From Croceibacterium_B sp035470785 (lineage in GTDB: Bacteria; Pseudomonadota; Alphaproteobacteria; Sphingomonadales; Sphingomonadaceae): DNA of 64,000 nucleotides. The notes beneath the pieces were generated by a model that ran no database searches, was not told the DNA's origin, and saw nothing but the letters and a program-made list of their open reading frames with translations. Shown here piece by piece: positions 44,197 through 53,676 of the stretch (positions are counted from its first letter, which is position 1; each line of letters starts with the position of its first letter). The position numbers and the translations under genes are program-made. The DNA is taken from contig DATIQN010000039.1 in assembly GCA_035470785.1 (NCBI GenBank), positions 1-64,000 on the forward strand. Direction: 5' to 3'.

Positions 44197-44862
44197 ATGT
44201 CTGCACCGCTCATCTCGCCATCGATCCTGTCGGCCGATTTCGCCCGGCTCGGCGAGGAAGTGCGGGCGATAGACGCGGCCGGCGCCGACTGGATTCACGT
44301 CGACGTCATGGATGGCCATTTCGTGCCCAATCTGACCATCGGTCCTGCTGTGGTGAAAGCCCTTCGGCCACACAGCGCCAAGCCGTTCGACGTGCACCTG
44401 ATGGTAAGCCCGGCGGACAACTGGTTGGAGCCGTTTGCACAGGCCGGTGCGGACATCATCACCGTACACCCGGAAGCCGGGCCGCACATTCACCGCACGC
44501 TCCAGGCGATCCGCGCGCTCGGCAAGAAGGCCGGCGTATCGCTCAATCCCGGCACGCCGGCAAAGATGCTCGATTACTTGATCGAGGAGGTTGACCTGGT
44601 GCTGGTGATGAGCGTCAATCCCGGGTTCGGCGGGCAGAGCTTCATCGCCAGCCAGCTCAAGAAGATTGCCGCCGTGCGCAAGATGATCGACGGCGCCGGG
44701 CGCGACATACGGCTCGAAGTGGACGGCGGAATAACCGCCGAGACCGCGCGGCAGTGTGTCGAGGCCGGGGCCGACGTGCTGGTGGCAGGGTCGGCCAGCT
44801 TCAAGGGTGGCCCAGCGGCCTATGCCGGCAACATCGCCGCCTTGAAAGCAGCCGCGTCATGA
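44197..44862 (+). CDS. rpe: Ribulose-phosphate 3-epimerase
   Basis: Interconverts ribulose 5-phosphate and xylulose 5-phosphate. The 221 residues show ISPSILSADFARLGEEV, the metal and active site HVDVMDGHFVPNLTIGP, DVHLMV, VMSVNPGFGGQ and the phosphate site VDGGI...ADVLVAGSASF. AAGGGGA stands before ATG 44197; a longer frame upstream is not coding. The stop overlaps the heparinase-family gene (ATGA). xylulose/ribulose phosphates also feed purine synthesis (purH downstream). Confidence 0.96.
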   Translation: MSAPLISPSILSADFARLGEEVRAIDAAGADWIHVDVMDGHFVPNLTIGPAVVKALRPHSAKPFDVHLMVSPADNWLEPFAQAGADIITVHPEAGPHIHRTLQAIRALGKKAGVSLNPGTPAKMLDYLIEEVDLVLVMSVNPGFGGQSFIASQLKKIAAVRKMIDGAGRDIRLEVDGGITAETARQCVEAGADVLVAGSASFKGGPAAYAGNIAALKAAAS

Positions 44863-46718
44863 GCGAGTCCCTGCTCCAGCCGCGGCTGGCGCTTGAGGGC
44901 CTTGCCTTGGAAAGGGGAGAGCCGGCGGAAGGACTACCGATGGCAATCCCGCTCGATCCCAAACCGGCCGAGCCGCTCGCAACGCAGCCAGCGGGCGATC
45001 GGGTCGAGCCGGGCCGGGCGCTCGCGCTGGGCGATTTCGCGCCGCCCGCGACGACCGCCGGCGAACGCCTGATTCGACTGGCGTACCGGCTTGGCGTTCC
45101 CGGTCCGACACTGGTCGCTCCGTTCCGCAAGCGCGCTGCGCCGCGCCTGCTGGCAACGGTCGAGAACCCGCTGCCCGGAGACCGTATCGGCGGAATGGCG
45201 CTGCGCGCCGGCCACTTCCTGATCCATGGGGTCAAGGCTCCCATCGGGCAGGTCGATTTCTCCCCCGTGGCCCGGCTGACGCCACCATTCGAGCGGACGA
45301 TCCACGGCTTTTCCTGGCTCGCCGATCTCGATGCCTGCGCGCCGCGCCAGCAAGGCGCGCCCACCGCCGAGCGCATCCTTTCGGCCTGGCTCGAGGCCAA
45401 TCCTCGCCCAGGCAAGGGTACGGCCTGGAAGATCGGGCACGCCGGGCACCGCGTGATCGGTTGGCTGGTCCATGCGCCGCTGCTTCTGTCGGGAAACGAC
45501 AAGCGCCTGCGCCGCCGCACGCTCGCGGCCCTGGCGGAGACTGCCCGCTGGCTCGACCGCAACGTAGGCAAAGGCGACGATCGCCTGGCGGAACTTGCCG
45601 GCTGGTGCGCGATTGTGGCAGCGGGATTGCTGCTCCCCGACGGCAAGCCGCGGCGGTTGTTCGGCGAAGCCGGGCTGGTCCGCACGCTGGGTGAGCTGGT
45701 CGGCGACGATGGCGGTGTGCTTTCGCGTAGCCCGCTTGACCAGATGGAAGCGATCGCGCTGCTGGTCCAGCTCGGCGCCTGCTACCGGGCGACGCGCCGC
45801 GACCCGCCGCAGGCGATCGAGACGATGGAGCGGATGCTCGTGCCGCCGCTGCTCACGCTGCTCCATGCCGACGGCGGGCTCGGCAACTGGCAAGGCGCGG
45901 GCGCGGTTTCTGGCGAGCGTATTGCCGCGCTCGTCAAGGCGAGCGGCGTTCGCGGGCGCCCGCTGCGCGACGCGCGCCAGTGGGGGTACCAGCGGATATC
46001 GGCCGGACGCAGCGTGCTGCAATTCGATGCCGCGCCGCCCCCGCTCGCGCGGCATACGCGCTTCGGCTGCGCCTCGACGCTTGCGTTCGAGATGTCGCAC
46101 GGGACGCAGCGGCTGATCGTCAATTGCGGTGGCGCGGCGTTTGCCGGCGGCCTGGTTCCGGTTCGGATCGACCAGGGCCTGCGCGGAACGGCGGCGCACT
46201 CGACGCTGGTGCTCAGCGAAGCCAACTCGACGGCGGTGCTCATCAATGGCAAGCTCGGCAGCGGCGTCGGCGAGGTCGAGGTCGATCGCCGCCTGATCGA
46301 AAGCGGCAAGGCTACCGCGACACGGCTGGAGGCGAGCCACGATGGCTACGCGCACCGTTTCGGGCTGATCCACCGTCGCATCCTGATGCTGCGCGACGAC
46401 GGTACCGAGTTGCGCGGGGAGGACTTGCTCGTTCCCGCCGGACGCAGGGCCAAGCGCGGCAAGATCCCCTACGCGATACGCTTCCACCTCGGCCCTGGGA
46501 TCGAGGCCACGCTGACCGACAGCAAGCGCGGCGTGCACCTGGCGCTCCCCGATGGCAGCTACTGGCAGTTCCTGTCGGTCTCGGGCGAAGTAGCGATCGA
46601 CGAAAGCCTGTGGGTCGACGGCGACGGACACCCTCACCCGGTGCAGCAACTGGTGATAGAAGGCATGGAATCGCGCGGCGGGGGAAGCTTTTCCTGGCTG
46701 CTCAAGAAACTGGGCTGA
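44859..46718 (+). CDS. Heparinase II/III family protein
   Basis: A 619-residue protein with the two-part layout of the family: an alpha/alpha toroid (about residues 80-370, with GFSWLADLDACAP and WLDRNVGKGDDRLAEL) and a C-terminal beta-sandwich lyase domain (from about 390, with GYQRISAGRSVLQFDAAPPP and GLRGTAAHSTLVLSE). Families of this fold cleave acidic polysaccharides, but most alphaproteobacterial copies next to purH are uncharacterised. No signal peptide is visible, so the location is unclear. It overlaps rpe at its start. Confidence 0.85.
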   Translation: MSESLLQPRLALEGLALERGEPAEGLPMAIPLDPKPAEPLATQPAGDRVEPGRALALGDFAPPATTAGERLIRLAYRLGVPGPTLVAPFRKRAAPRLLATVENPLPGDRIGGMALRAGHFLIHGVKAPIGQVDFSPVARLTPPFERTIHGFSWLADLDACAPRQQGAPTAERILSAWLEANPRPGKGTAWKIGHAGHRVIGWLVHAPLLLSGNDKRLRRRTLAALAETARWLDRNVGKGDDRLAELAGWCAIVAAGLLLPDGKPRRLFGEAGLVRTLGELVGDDGGVLSRSPLDQMEAIALLVQLGACYRATRRDPPQAIETMERMLVPPLLTLLHADGGLGNWQGAGAVSGERIAALVKASGVRGRPLRDARQWGYQRISAGRSVLQFDAAPPPLARHTRFGCASTLAFEMSHGTQRLIVNCGGAAFAGGLVPVRIDQGLRGTAAHSTLVLSEANSTAVLINGKLGSGVGEVEVDRRLIESGKATATRLEASHDGYAHRFGLIHRRILMLRDDGTELRGEDLLVPAGRRAKRGKIPYAIRFHLGPGIEATLTDSKRGVHLALPDGSYWQFLSVSGEVAIDESLWVDGDGHPHPVQQLVIEGMESRGGGSFSWLLKKLG

Positions 46719-46726
46719 GTTCTGAC

Positions 46727-48316
46727 ATGACTGACGTGACTATACGGCGGGCGCTGCTGTCCGTGTCCGACAAGAGCGGTCTCGCCGCTCTCGGCAGCAA
46801 GCTTGCCAAGGCGGGGGTCGAGCTGGTCTCGACCGGCGGCACCGCCCGCGCGCTGCGCGAGGACGGGCTCGACGTGCGCGACGTGTCCGAGATCACCGGC
46901 TTTCCGGAGATGATGGACGGGCGGGTCAAGACGCTTCATCCGGCGATCCACGGCGGCCTGCTCGCCGTGCGCGACGATGCCGCGCACAAGGCGGCGATGG
47001 AGGCGCACGACATCAGCGCGATCGACCTGGTCGTGGTCAACCTCTACCCTTTCGAGGAAACCGTTATGCGCGGGGCCGACCGCGACACGATCATCGAAAA
47101 TATTGATATCGGTGGCCCGTCGATGGTCCGCTCGGCGGCGAAGAACAACCGCTATGTGACAATACTCACCGATCCCGCCGACTACGACGCCTTGTACGAC
47201 GAGCTCGCCGCACACGACGGCGCAACGACGCTCGAATTTCGCAAGAAGATGGCGGCCAAAGCCTTCGCCGCCACCGCCGCGTACGATGCGATGATCAGTC
47301 AGTGGTTCGCGTTCGCCGATCAGGGCCAGATGTTCCCCGATATGCTCGCGCTCAACGGGCGCAAGCTCGCCGAGCTGCGCTACGGGGAGAATCCGCACCA
47401 GATGGCCGCGGTTTACGAACCGCTCGGCCCGCACGGCTCTGGGCTGCCGCAAGCCGAGCAAGTCCAGGGCAAGGAACTGAGCTACAACAACTACAACGAC
47501 GCCGACGCGGCGCTCGAGCTCATCGCCGAGTTCAAGGACGGCGACCCGGCGGTCGTGATCGTTAAGCACGCCAACCCGTGCGGCGTGGCTCAGGCGTCGA
47601 CCCTGCTGCAGGCGTGGACCGACGCCCTCCAGTGCGACAGCGTTTCGGCCTTCGGGGGCATCGTCGCGGTCAATCGCCCGCTCGACGGCCCGACCGCCGA
47701 GGCTATCTGCGAGATCTTCACCGAAGTGGTCGTCGCGCCCGGTGCAGACGAGGCCGCAAGGGCCGCATTCGCGCGCAAAAAGAACCTTCGCCTCCTGCTC
47801 GTCGGCGAGCTGCCGAACGCGCGCCGGGGCGGCCTGCTGGTCAAGCCGATTGCCGGCGGACTGCTCGTCCAGAGCCGCGACAAAGGCGCGATCACGCCTG
47901 CCGATCTCCAGGTGGTCACCAGGCGGGCGCCGACCCAGCAGGAGCTCAAGGACTGCCTGTTCGCCTGGACGGTGGCACGCCACGTCAAGTCGAACGCGAT
48001 CGTCTATGCAAAGGATGGGGCCACTGCGGGCATCGGCGCCGGGCAGATGAACCGCCGCGACAGCGCGCGGATCGCTGCGATCAAGGCGCGCGAAGCAGCG
48101 GAAGCGTTCGGCTGGGCGGGCCCCAAGACGATCGGCAGCGCGGTCGCCTCGGACGCCTTCTTTCCTTTCGCCGACGGGTTACTCACAGCGGCCGAAGCGG
48201 GCGCCACCGCGGTGATCCAGCCCGGCGGGTCGCTGCGTGATGACGAGGTCATCGCCGCTGCGAACGAGGCTGGCCTGGCAATGGTCTTCACCGGCATGCG
48301 TCACTTCCGGCACTGA
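46727..48316 (+). CDS. purH: Bifunctional AICAR transformylase / IMP cyclohydrolase
   Basis: Performs the last two steps of IMP synthesis. At 529 residues it is the usual length. The N-terminal cyclohydrolase domain has SDKSGLAALG, VSTGGTARAL, GRVKTLHPAIHGG and DIGGPSMVRSAAKN. The C-terminal transformylase domain has ELRYGENPHQ, KHANPCGVA and SDAFFPFADG. The start ATG lies eight bases after the heparinase-family stop, so an rpe-heparinase-purH operon is likely. Confidence 0.97.
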   Translation: MTDVTIRRALLSVSDKSGLAALGSKLAKAGVELVSTGGTARALREDGLDVRDVSEITGFPEMMDGRVKTLHPAIHGGLLAVRDDAAHKAAMEAHDISAIDLVVVNLYPFEETVMRGADRDTIIENIDIGGPSMVRSAAKNNRYVTILTDPADYDALYDELAAHDGATTLEFRKKMAAKAFAATAAYDAMISQWFAFADQGQMFPDMLALNGRKLAELRYGENPHQMAAVYEPLGPHGSGLPQAEQVQGKELSYNNYNDADAALELIAEFKDGDPAVVIVKHANPCGVAQASTLLQAWTDALQCDSVSAFGGIVAVNRPLDGPTAEAICEIFTEVVVAPGADEAARAAFARKKNLRLLLVGELPNARRGGLLVKPIAGGLLVQSRDKGAITPADLQVVTRRAPTQQELKDCLFAWTVARHVKSNAIVYAKDGATAGIGAGQMNRRDSARIAAIKAREAAEAFGWAGPKTIGSAVASDAFFPFADGLLTAAEAGATAVIQPGGSLRDDEVIAAANEAGLAMVFTGMRHFRH

Positions 48317-48463
48317 CCGATCCCGCGCTTCGTCGCAGGAACCGCGCGGTCTATCGCTCAAACAGGAAAATGAACGGCAAGCGGCTCGGCCATTCAACCT
48401 TTTGCAAGGACATGGCCCCTAGCCCGGAGAGGCAATCACGCGAACGCATAGAAAGTTTCCCTG

Positions 48464-48562
48464 ATGGGCCTGTTCAAATCCGACCTTTATCGCGCCTTCT
48501 TCCTCGGCTTTGGAATAACGTCGCTGGTCATGGCTGCCCATTTCGTTCCGCATCTGGTATAA
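48464..48562 (+). CDS. 32-residue membrane peptide
   Basis: A short frame reading MGLFKSDLYRAFFLGFGITS then LVMAAHFVPHLV. It is a positively started single-pass membrane peptide, with the MGLFxSDxYR beginning that I associate with small sphingomonad proteins. It ends eight bases before the msrA start and could be co-transcribed with it. No strong ribosome-binding site is visible (GAAAG about ten bases ahead). The codon use fits the region and the hydrophobic core is uninterrupted. Function unknown. Confidence 0.5.
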   Translation: MGLFKSDLYRAFFLGFGITSLVMAAHFVPHLV

Positions 48563-48569
48563 GTCCGGA

Positions 48570-49244
48570 ATGCGAATCAAGCTCCTGATTGCCGCCGCGG
48601 CGCTCGCCGCAACCGCCTGCCAAAGCCCTGCAAGTGCTGCCGAAAGCGTCGTCGCGGCTCCTGCCGCGAAGCGCGTCGCGCACGAAACGGCTGGCCTCAA
48701 GACGGCGATCTTTTCAGGTGGGTGCTTCTGGGGCGTCGAGGCCGTGTTCAGTCACGTCAAGGGCGTGCACAGCGCCATTTCGGGCTACGACGGCGGAAAC
48801 GCCAAGAACCCCAGCTACGAACAGGTCTCCAGCGGCACCACTGGCCATCGCGAATCGGTCAAGGTAACCTACGACCCGAAGGTCGTCCGCTATGACCAGC
48901 TGCTGCAGGTGTTCTTCTCGGTCGTCGCGGACCCGACGCTGAAGAATCGCCAGGGACCCGATGAGGGCACGCAATACAATGCCGCGCTGGTGCCCTTGTC
49001 GGCTGAACAGCGCGAGGTCGCCGCCGCCTATCTCGCGCAGATGAAGGCCAGCGGGAAGTGGAGCGCGCCGATCGTCACCGGAATCGCCCCGGCCAAGCCG
49101 TTCTACCCGGCCGAAGCCTATCACCAGGACTTTGCCGAGAAGAATCCGAGCCATCCCTACATTCGGGCCTGGGATGCGCCCAAGGTCGAAGCGCTCAAGA
49201 AACTCTATCCTTCGCTCTACAGCCCGAAGTTCCAGACCGGCTGA
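48570..49244 (+). CDS. msrA: Peptide-methionine (S)-S-oxide reductase, exported
   Basis: Repairs the S form of oxidised methionine. The 224 residues begin with an export signal (MRIKLLIAAAALAATACQSP) whose LAATAC looks like a lipobox. The MsrA domain follows, with the catalytic motif SGGCFWGVEAVF, HVKGVHSAISGYDGG and YHQDFAEKNPSHPY. The export signal puts repair in the periplasm, together with the exported MsrB at 35382. The usual C-terminal resolving cysteines are absent, so regeneration must use another route. Confidence 0.93.
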   Translation: MRIKLLIAAAALAATACQSPASAAESVVAAPAAKRVAHETAGLKTAIFSGGCFWGVEAVFSHVKGVHSAISGYDGGNAKNPSYEQVSSGTTGHRESVKVTYDPKVVRYDQLLQVFFSVVADPTLKNRQGPDEGTQYNAALVPLSAEQREVAAAYLAQMKASGKWSAPIVTGIAPAKPFYPAEAYHQDFAEKNPSHPYIRAWDAPKVEALKKLYPSLYSPKFQTG

Positions 49245-49279
49245 TTGCCGCTTGGCGCGTCGCGCCCTATATCGCGCGC

Positions 49280-49741
49280 ATGGCCGGTCATTCTCATCGC
49301 GAACATTCGGGCGACAAGCTCGTCTCCGAGGCCGCGCACGTGCTCACAGCCGCGGGCGAACAATGGACGCAGATGCGCGCCGACGTCTTCGCCGCGCTCG
49401 CCGACCAGGACCGGCCGGCTTCGGCCTACGACGTTGCCGAGGAGCTCGGCAAGCGGCGCGGCCGGCGGGTGGCGGCGAACAGCGTCTACCGCATCCTCGA
49501 CCTGTTCGTGCGCACCAACCTCGCCAACCGGATCGAGAGCGCCAACGCCTACCTCGTCAACACCCACCCCGGCTGCCGGCACGATTGCATCTACCTGATC
49601 TGCGACGATTGCGGCCAAGCACTCCATCTCGACGACGACAAGTTGACCGACGCGTTGCGCGAGGCCGGGCGCCGCCACGGCTTTGCCGACGTGCGCCCGG
49701 TGGTCGAGCTTCGCGGGTTGTGCAACGATTGCGCGAGCTAG
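49280..49741 (+). CDS. Fur family transcriptional regulator (Zur-like)
   Basis: A 153-residue winged-helix metal-sensing repressor. The Fur pattern is visible: helix-turn-helix around RPASAYDVAEEL and SVYRILDLFVRTNLANRI, then the metal region HPGCRHDCIYLICDDCGQ with a CxxC pair, and a second C-terminal CNDC pair. The opening AGHSHREHSGDK is histidine-rich. Four cysteines as two CxxC pairs and the sequence style favour zinc sensing (Zur), but this is inference. It lies between msrA and dxs. Confidence 0.85.
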   Translation: MAGHSHREHSGDKLVSEAAHVLTAAGEQWTQMRADVFAALADQDRPASAYDVAEELGKRRGRRVAANSVYRILDLFVRTNLANRIESANAYLVNTHPGCRHDCIYLICDDCGQALHLDDDKLTDALREAGRRHGFADVRPVVELRGLCNDCAS

Positions 49742-49813
49742 CTCAGCAATTGCTCAGGCAAACATCACCCGCCGTTCATCGACACGCGTGACTTGCCCGT
49801 GTAAGCGCCGGAC

Positions 49814-51736
49814 ATGACGTCAGGTCCCGTAACACCGCTGCTCGATACGGTTCGGATCCCCGCGGACATCCGCCAGCTCGAACAAGGCCAGCTCCGCCAG
49901 CTCGCCGACGAGTTGCGCACCGAGATGATCGACGCGGTCGGCAGCACCGGCGGCCACCTCGGCTCGGGGCTCGGCGTGGTCGAGCTGACGGTCGCGTTGC
50001 ACTATGTGTTCAACACGCCCGAAGACCGGGTGGTGTGGGATGTCGGCCACCAGGCCTATCCGCACAAGATCGTCACCGGCCGGCGTGACCGGATCCGCAC
50101 GCTGCGCCAGGCGGGGGGCCTGTCGGGCTTCACCAAGCGCAGCGAGAGCGAATACGATCCGTTCGGCGCGGCGCACTCTTCCACATCGATCTCAGCCGCG
50201 CTCGGCTTTGCCATCGCCAACAAGCTGAACCGCAAGCCGGGCAAGGCGATCGCGGTGATCGGCGACGGGGCAATGAGCGCGGGCATGGCCTATGAGGCGA
50301 TGAACAACGCCGAGGCCGCCGGCAATCGCCTGATCGTGATCCTCAACGACAACGACATGTCGATCGCCCCGCCGGTCGGCGGCCTGTCGGGCTATCTCGC
50401 CCGGCTGGTTTCAAGCCCGAGCTACCTGCACCTGCGCCATTTCGCCAAGAAGGCGATCCGACGGATCTCGCGCCGCGCACACGATACCGCGCAGAAGGCC
50501 GAGGAATTCGCCCGCGGGTTGGTCACCGGTGGCACGCTATTCGAGGAACTGGGGTTCTATTACGTCGGCCCGATCGACGGGCATAACCTCGACCAGCTCG
50601 TGCCGGTGCTCGAGAACGTCCGCGACGCCGAGGAAGGCCCGATCCTGGTCCACGTCGTGACCCAGAAGGGCAAGGGTTACGCGCCTGCCGAAAACAGCGC
50701 CGACAAGTACCACGGCGTGCAGAAGTTCGACGTCATCACCGGCGAGCAGAAGAAGGCCAGCGGTGGCCCACCCGCTTACCAGAACGTGTTCGGCGAGACG
50801 CTGGCCAGGCTTGCGGACAGCGACGAGCGGATCTGCGCGATTACCGCAGCGATGCCGAGCGGCACCGGGGTCGACAAGTTCGCCGCCGCGCACCCGGATC
50901 GCGCGTTCGACGTCGGCATCGCCGAGCAGCACGCAGTGACGTTCGCCGCCGGGCTCGCCGCGCAAGGTATGCGGCCGTTCTGCGCGATCTATTCGACCTT
51001 CCTCCAGCGCGCCTACGATCAGGTGGTCCACGATGTGGCGATCCAGAACCTGCCGGTGCGCTTCGCGATCGACCGCGCCGGGCTCGTCGGCGCCGACGGC
51101 GCGACCCATGCGGGCAGCTTCGACGTTACCTATCTCGCGACGCTGCCCAATTTCGTGGTCATGGCGCCGGCCGACGAGGCCGAGCTGGTCCACATGACTT
51201 ACACCGCGGCGTGCCACGACGAGGGACCGATCGCGTTTCGTTATCCGCGCGGCAACGGAGTCGGCGTTCCGCTGCCCGAGACACCCGAGAAGCTGGAAAT
51301 CGGCAAGGGCCGGATCGTTCGCCAGGGCAGCAAGGTCGCACTGCTTTCATTGGGCACGCGCCTTGCCGAAGCGCTCAAGGCCGCGGACCAGCTCGAGGCC
51401 AGGGGGCTTTCGACCACCGTCGCCGACTTGCGCTTCGCCAAGCCGCTTGATTCGGCGCTGATCCGCAAGCTGATGGCCACGCACGAGGTGGTCGTGACAA
51501 TCGAGGAAGGCAGCATCGGCGGCCTCGGCGCGCACGTCCTGACGCTCGCCAGCGACGAAGGGCTGCTCGACGCCGGCCTCAAGATCCGCACGATGCGCCT
51601 GCCCGACCTGTTTCTCGACCAGGATGCGCCCGAAAAGCAGTACGACGAAGCCGGCCTCAACGCAGCGGACATTGTCGAGACGGTGTTGACTGCCTTGCGC
51701 CACAACAGCGCCGGCGTGACGGAAGCGCGAGCCTGA
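49814..51736 (+). CDS. dxs: 1-Deoxy-D-xylulose-5-phosphate synthase
   Basis: First step of the MEP isoprenoid pathway, from pyruvate and glyceraldehyde 3-phosphate. The 640 residues show the family's HLGSGLGVVELTVALHYVF start, VWDVGHQAYPHKI, the thiamine diphosphate motif GDGAMSAGMAYEAMNNAE, DRAGLVGADGATHAG and the transketolase C-terminal domain. All three domains are complete. In sphingomonads the product supports carotenoid and quinone synthesis. An unknown small protein gene follows six bases after the stop. Confidence 0.97.
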   Translation: MTSGPVTPLLDTVRIPADIRQLEQGQLRQLADELRTEMIDAVGSTGGHLGSGLGVVELTVALHYVFNTPEDRVVWDVGHQAYPHKIVTGRRDRIRTLRQAGGLSGFTKRSESEYDPFGAAHSSTSISAALGFAIANKLNRKPGKAIAVIGDGAMSAGMAYEAMNNAEAAGNRLIVILNDNDMSIAPPVGGLSGYLARLVSSPSYLHLRHFAKKAIRRISRRAHDTAQKAEEFARGLVTGGTLFEELGFYYVGPIDGHNLDQLVPVLENVRDAEEGPILVHVVTQKGKGYAPAENSADKYHGVQKFDVITGEQKKASGGPPAYQNVFGETLARLADSDERICAITAAMPSGTGVDKFAAAHPDRAFDVGIAEQHAVTFAAGLAAQGMRPFCAIYSTFLQRAYDQVVHDVAIQNLPVRFAIDRAGLVGADGATHAGSFDVTYLATLPNFVVMAPADEAELVHMTYTAACHDEGPIAFRYPRGNGVGVPLPETPEKLEIGKGRIVRQGSKVALLSLGTRLAEALKAADQLEARGLSTTVADLRFAKPLDSALIRKLMATHEVVVTIEEGSIGGLGAHVLTLASDEGLLDAGLKIRTMRLPDLFLDQDAPEKQYDEAGLNAADIVETVLTALRHNSAGVTEARA

Positions 51737-51742
51737 AGATCG

Positions 51743-52159
51743 TTGCCTGACTGGCTGGTCCTGTCACTTCTCGCAGCCGCTTTTGTCGGCGTCCTTTTCG
51801 CGAAGGCCCACCGGATTACCCAGCGGATGGTCGCGCGCACTCGTCAACGGCGACCCAATCCTACGGAGAGCGAGTTCATCGCGATGCTTAGCCGTGACGT
51901 GAATTCCAAAACGGCCGAGTTCGTGTGGTTCGCGATGATCGAGTACCTTCAACGATGGCAGCTCACGCCGCACCCGGACGATCATCTGTCCAATGACCTG
52001 CCGATCGACGACGGCGATCCGCACCTGGATTGGATGCCGCGCTATGCCGAGCTGTACGGAGCCGATCCGAAGGAGTGGCCGCAATTCCCCAAGGATTGGG
52101 AGGGAACCGTCCGCAATTTTGCCCGCTGGCTCGAGCTCGGTCTTTCGCAGCAAAGCTGA
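51743..52159 (+). CDS. Hypothetical protein with N-terminal membrane anchor
   Basis: A 138-residue protein I do not recognise. A membrane segment (LVLSLLAAAFVGVLFA) is followed by a basic stretch (KAHRITQRMVARTRQRR) and a soluble tryptophan-rich tail (YLQRWQLTPHPDDHLSND, DWMPRYAELYGADPKEW). The start appears to be TTG 51743, six bases after dxs; starting at the internal ATG would lose the anchor. GAAG is near. Probably co-transcribed with dxs. Confidence 0.65.
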   Translation: MPDWLVLSLLAAAFVGVLFAKAHRITQRMVARTRQRRPNPTESEFIAMLSRDVNSKTAEFVWFAMIEYLQRWQLTPHPDDHLSNDLPIDDGDPHLDWMPRYAELYGADPKEWPQFPKDWEGTVRNFARWLELGLSQQS

Positions 52160-52252
52160 TCACAATTCTTTGTCGCACTTCGTCGCGCCGTGTGCGCGGC
52201 TGCTTGACCCTCCCCCAAAGCTGCATAGTCTTCCTGCGCAAGGGAGAGGCTC

Positions 52253-53152
52253 ATGAGATTTGCTACGTTTGCGTCATACGTTGCCGTCGCGGGGCTGGCC
52301 GCCGCACCGCTGCCGGCCGCGGCACAGAATGCGGCCACTGCGTTCAAGCCGGCGGGCCAGTGGGCGCTCGACTACGGCGATGACTATTGCCGGCTGTCAC
52401 GCACGTTCAGCGACGGCAAGGATGATCTGGCCATGGCGGTGGAGCGGATCGAGCCCGGTCCGACGGCGCGCCTCGTCATGATCTCGAACGCGATCAAGCC
52501 GTTCCGCAGCGCCGAGGAGATCGGCTGGCATTTCACGCCGTCGGACCCCGAACGGAAGGCGCGCTACACGCATTCGACGACCGCCGAAGGCAAGCAGTAC
52601 TATAACCTCGGGCCGTTCATGCTGGCCCCGGTGAAGCCGACGGCTCCGCCCGCGCCATTCGATCGCGGCAAGGAACAGGCCACGGCCAAGACCATGACCG
52701 GCCTGGTCCTCGACAACGGTCTCAACGCGCCGGTGCAAGTTGACATTGGCGACCTTTCCGCCCCGGTGAAGGCCCTGCAGGACTGCGCCGACGATCTCGC
52801 CAAGAGCTGGGGCCTCGATCCTGCGAAGCTGAAAACCGAAACCGCTGCCGCCATCCCCGAGAAGGGCGGCGTGGGCTGGCTGCCGCAAGGCACGGTCGGC
52901 TTCGGCGACTTCGGCAAGCTCGGCGGCGGCGCGAACCAGGTACGGCTGATGGTCGACGCGACCGGCAAGGCGACTTCGTGTACCATTCACTGGGCGACGC
53001 TCGAGGCGACGACCAACCAGAAGATCTGCGCCGCGGCAATGGCGAACGCCAAGTTCACGCCGGCGAAAGACGCGACCGGACAGCCGATGCCCGGCTACTG
53101 GATCGGCAGCCCGATGTCGATGGGGCCGCCGTTACCGGGCGGGCGGCGCTAG
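52253..53152 (+). CDS. Secreted protein with TonB-C-like end domain
   Basis: A 299-residue exported protein: signal peptide (ASYVAVAGLAAAPLPAAAQ), a first domain with WALDYGDDYCRLSRTFSDG, and a C-terminal module. That module reads VRLMVDATGKATSCTIHWAT and AAAMANAKFTPAKDATGQP, resembling TonB C-terminal domains found in small sphingomonad secreted proteins. It lacks a TonB membrane helix after cleavage, so it is not a working TonB. GGGAGAG stands before ATG. Role unknown. It converges on the GNAT gene with a 4-base overlap. Confidence 0.75.
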   Translation: MRFATFASYVAVAGLAAAPLPAAAQNAATAFKPAGQWALDYGDDYCRLSRTFSDGKDDLAMAVERIEPGPTARLVMISNAIKPFRSAEEIGWHFTPSDPERKARYTHSTTAEGKQYYNLGPFMLAPVKPTAPPAPFDRGKEQATAKTMTGLVLDNGLNAPVQVDIGDLSAPVKALQDCADDLAKSWGLDPAKLKTETAAAIPEKGGVGWLPQGTVGFGDFGKLGGGANQVRLMVDATGKATSCTIHWATLEATTNQKICAAAMANAKFTPAKDATGQPMPGYWIGSPMSMGPPLPGGRR

Positions 53153-53676
53153 GGGCGGGCGCGCCCGAACACGCGCACAATTGCGCCGTCCGGTAGCGCT
53201 GTTTCTCGCACAGGCACGAAGCCGAGCTTGGCCGCCAGCCGGATCGACGGCTCGTTCTCCGGCGAGATCATGCACACGATACGACGCGGGCCGTGCTCGC
53301 GGTCGAACCAGTCGAGCACGGCTCGCATCGCCTCTCCGGCAAGCCCTTGCCCGACATGCTCGGCGCCGACGATCCAGCCAGCTTCAGGATGGTCGTCGAA
53401 GTCGTCGCCGAGCCCGCGGAAGGTGTGGAAGACGCCGCAATTGCCGATCACCTGTTCCTGCCCGCGCAGGCGCAGCATCAGCGCGCCGTAGCCGTAGAGG
53501 AACCAGCTGCCGGCGTTGCGCATGAAGCGTACCGCGTGATCGCTGAACTGCGCGCGCGGGCCGAGGAAGCGGTTGGTGCGCGGATCGCGCACGACCTCGT
53601 GCATCGCCAGCATGTCGGCTTCGTGCGGCTGCCACAGCTCGAGCCGATCGGTGGTCAGGAAAGGCTTACCCGTCAC
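53149..53676 (-). CDS. GNAT family N-acetyltransferase (RimJ/RimL-like)
   Basis: A 175-residue acetyl-CoA-dependent transferase. TDRLELWQPHEADMLAMHE at the start, VIGNCGVFHTF, the acetyl-CoA loop EHVGQGLAGEAMRAVLDW and NEPSIRLAAKLGFV are the usual RimJ-type blocks. It could modify a ribosomal protein N-terminus or a small molecule; not known. It starts GTG 53676, overlapping the DUF445 stop (GTGA), and is the last gene of the RND operon. Confidence 0.9.
   Translation of the reverse strand: MTGKPFLTTDRLELWQPHEADMLAMHEVVRDPRTNRFLGPRAQFSDHAVRFMRNAGSWFLYGYGALMLRLRGQEQVIGNCGVFHTFRGLGDDFDDHPEAGWIVGAEHVGQGLAGEAMRAVLDWFDREHGPRRIVCMISPENEPSIRLAAKLGFVPVRETALPDGAIVRVFGRARP

Noticed and set aside
44934..46649. 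571-codon open frame on the minus strand
   Set aside because: Antisense to the heparinase-family gene, with no family features.
49745..49754. Palindrome AGCAATTGCT after the Fur-family gene as a possible metal-regulator operator
   Set aside because: It does not resemble known Fur or Zur boxes and lies downstream of the regulator gene; too short to support.
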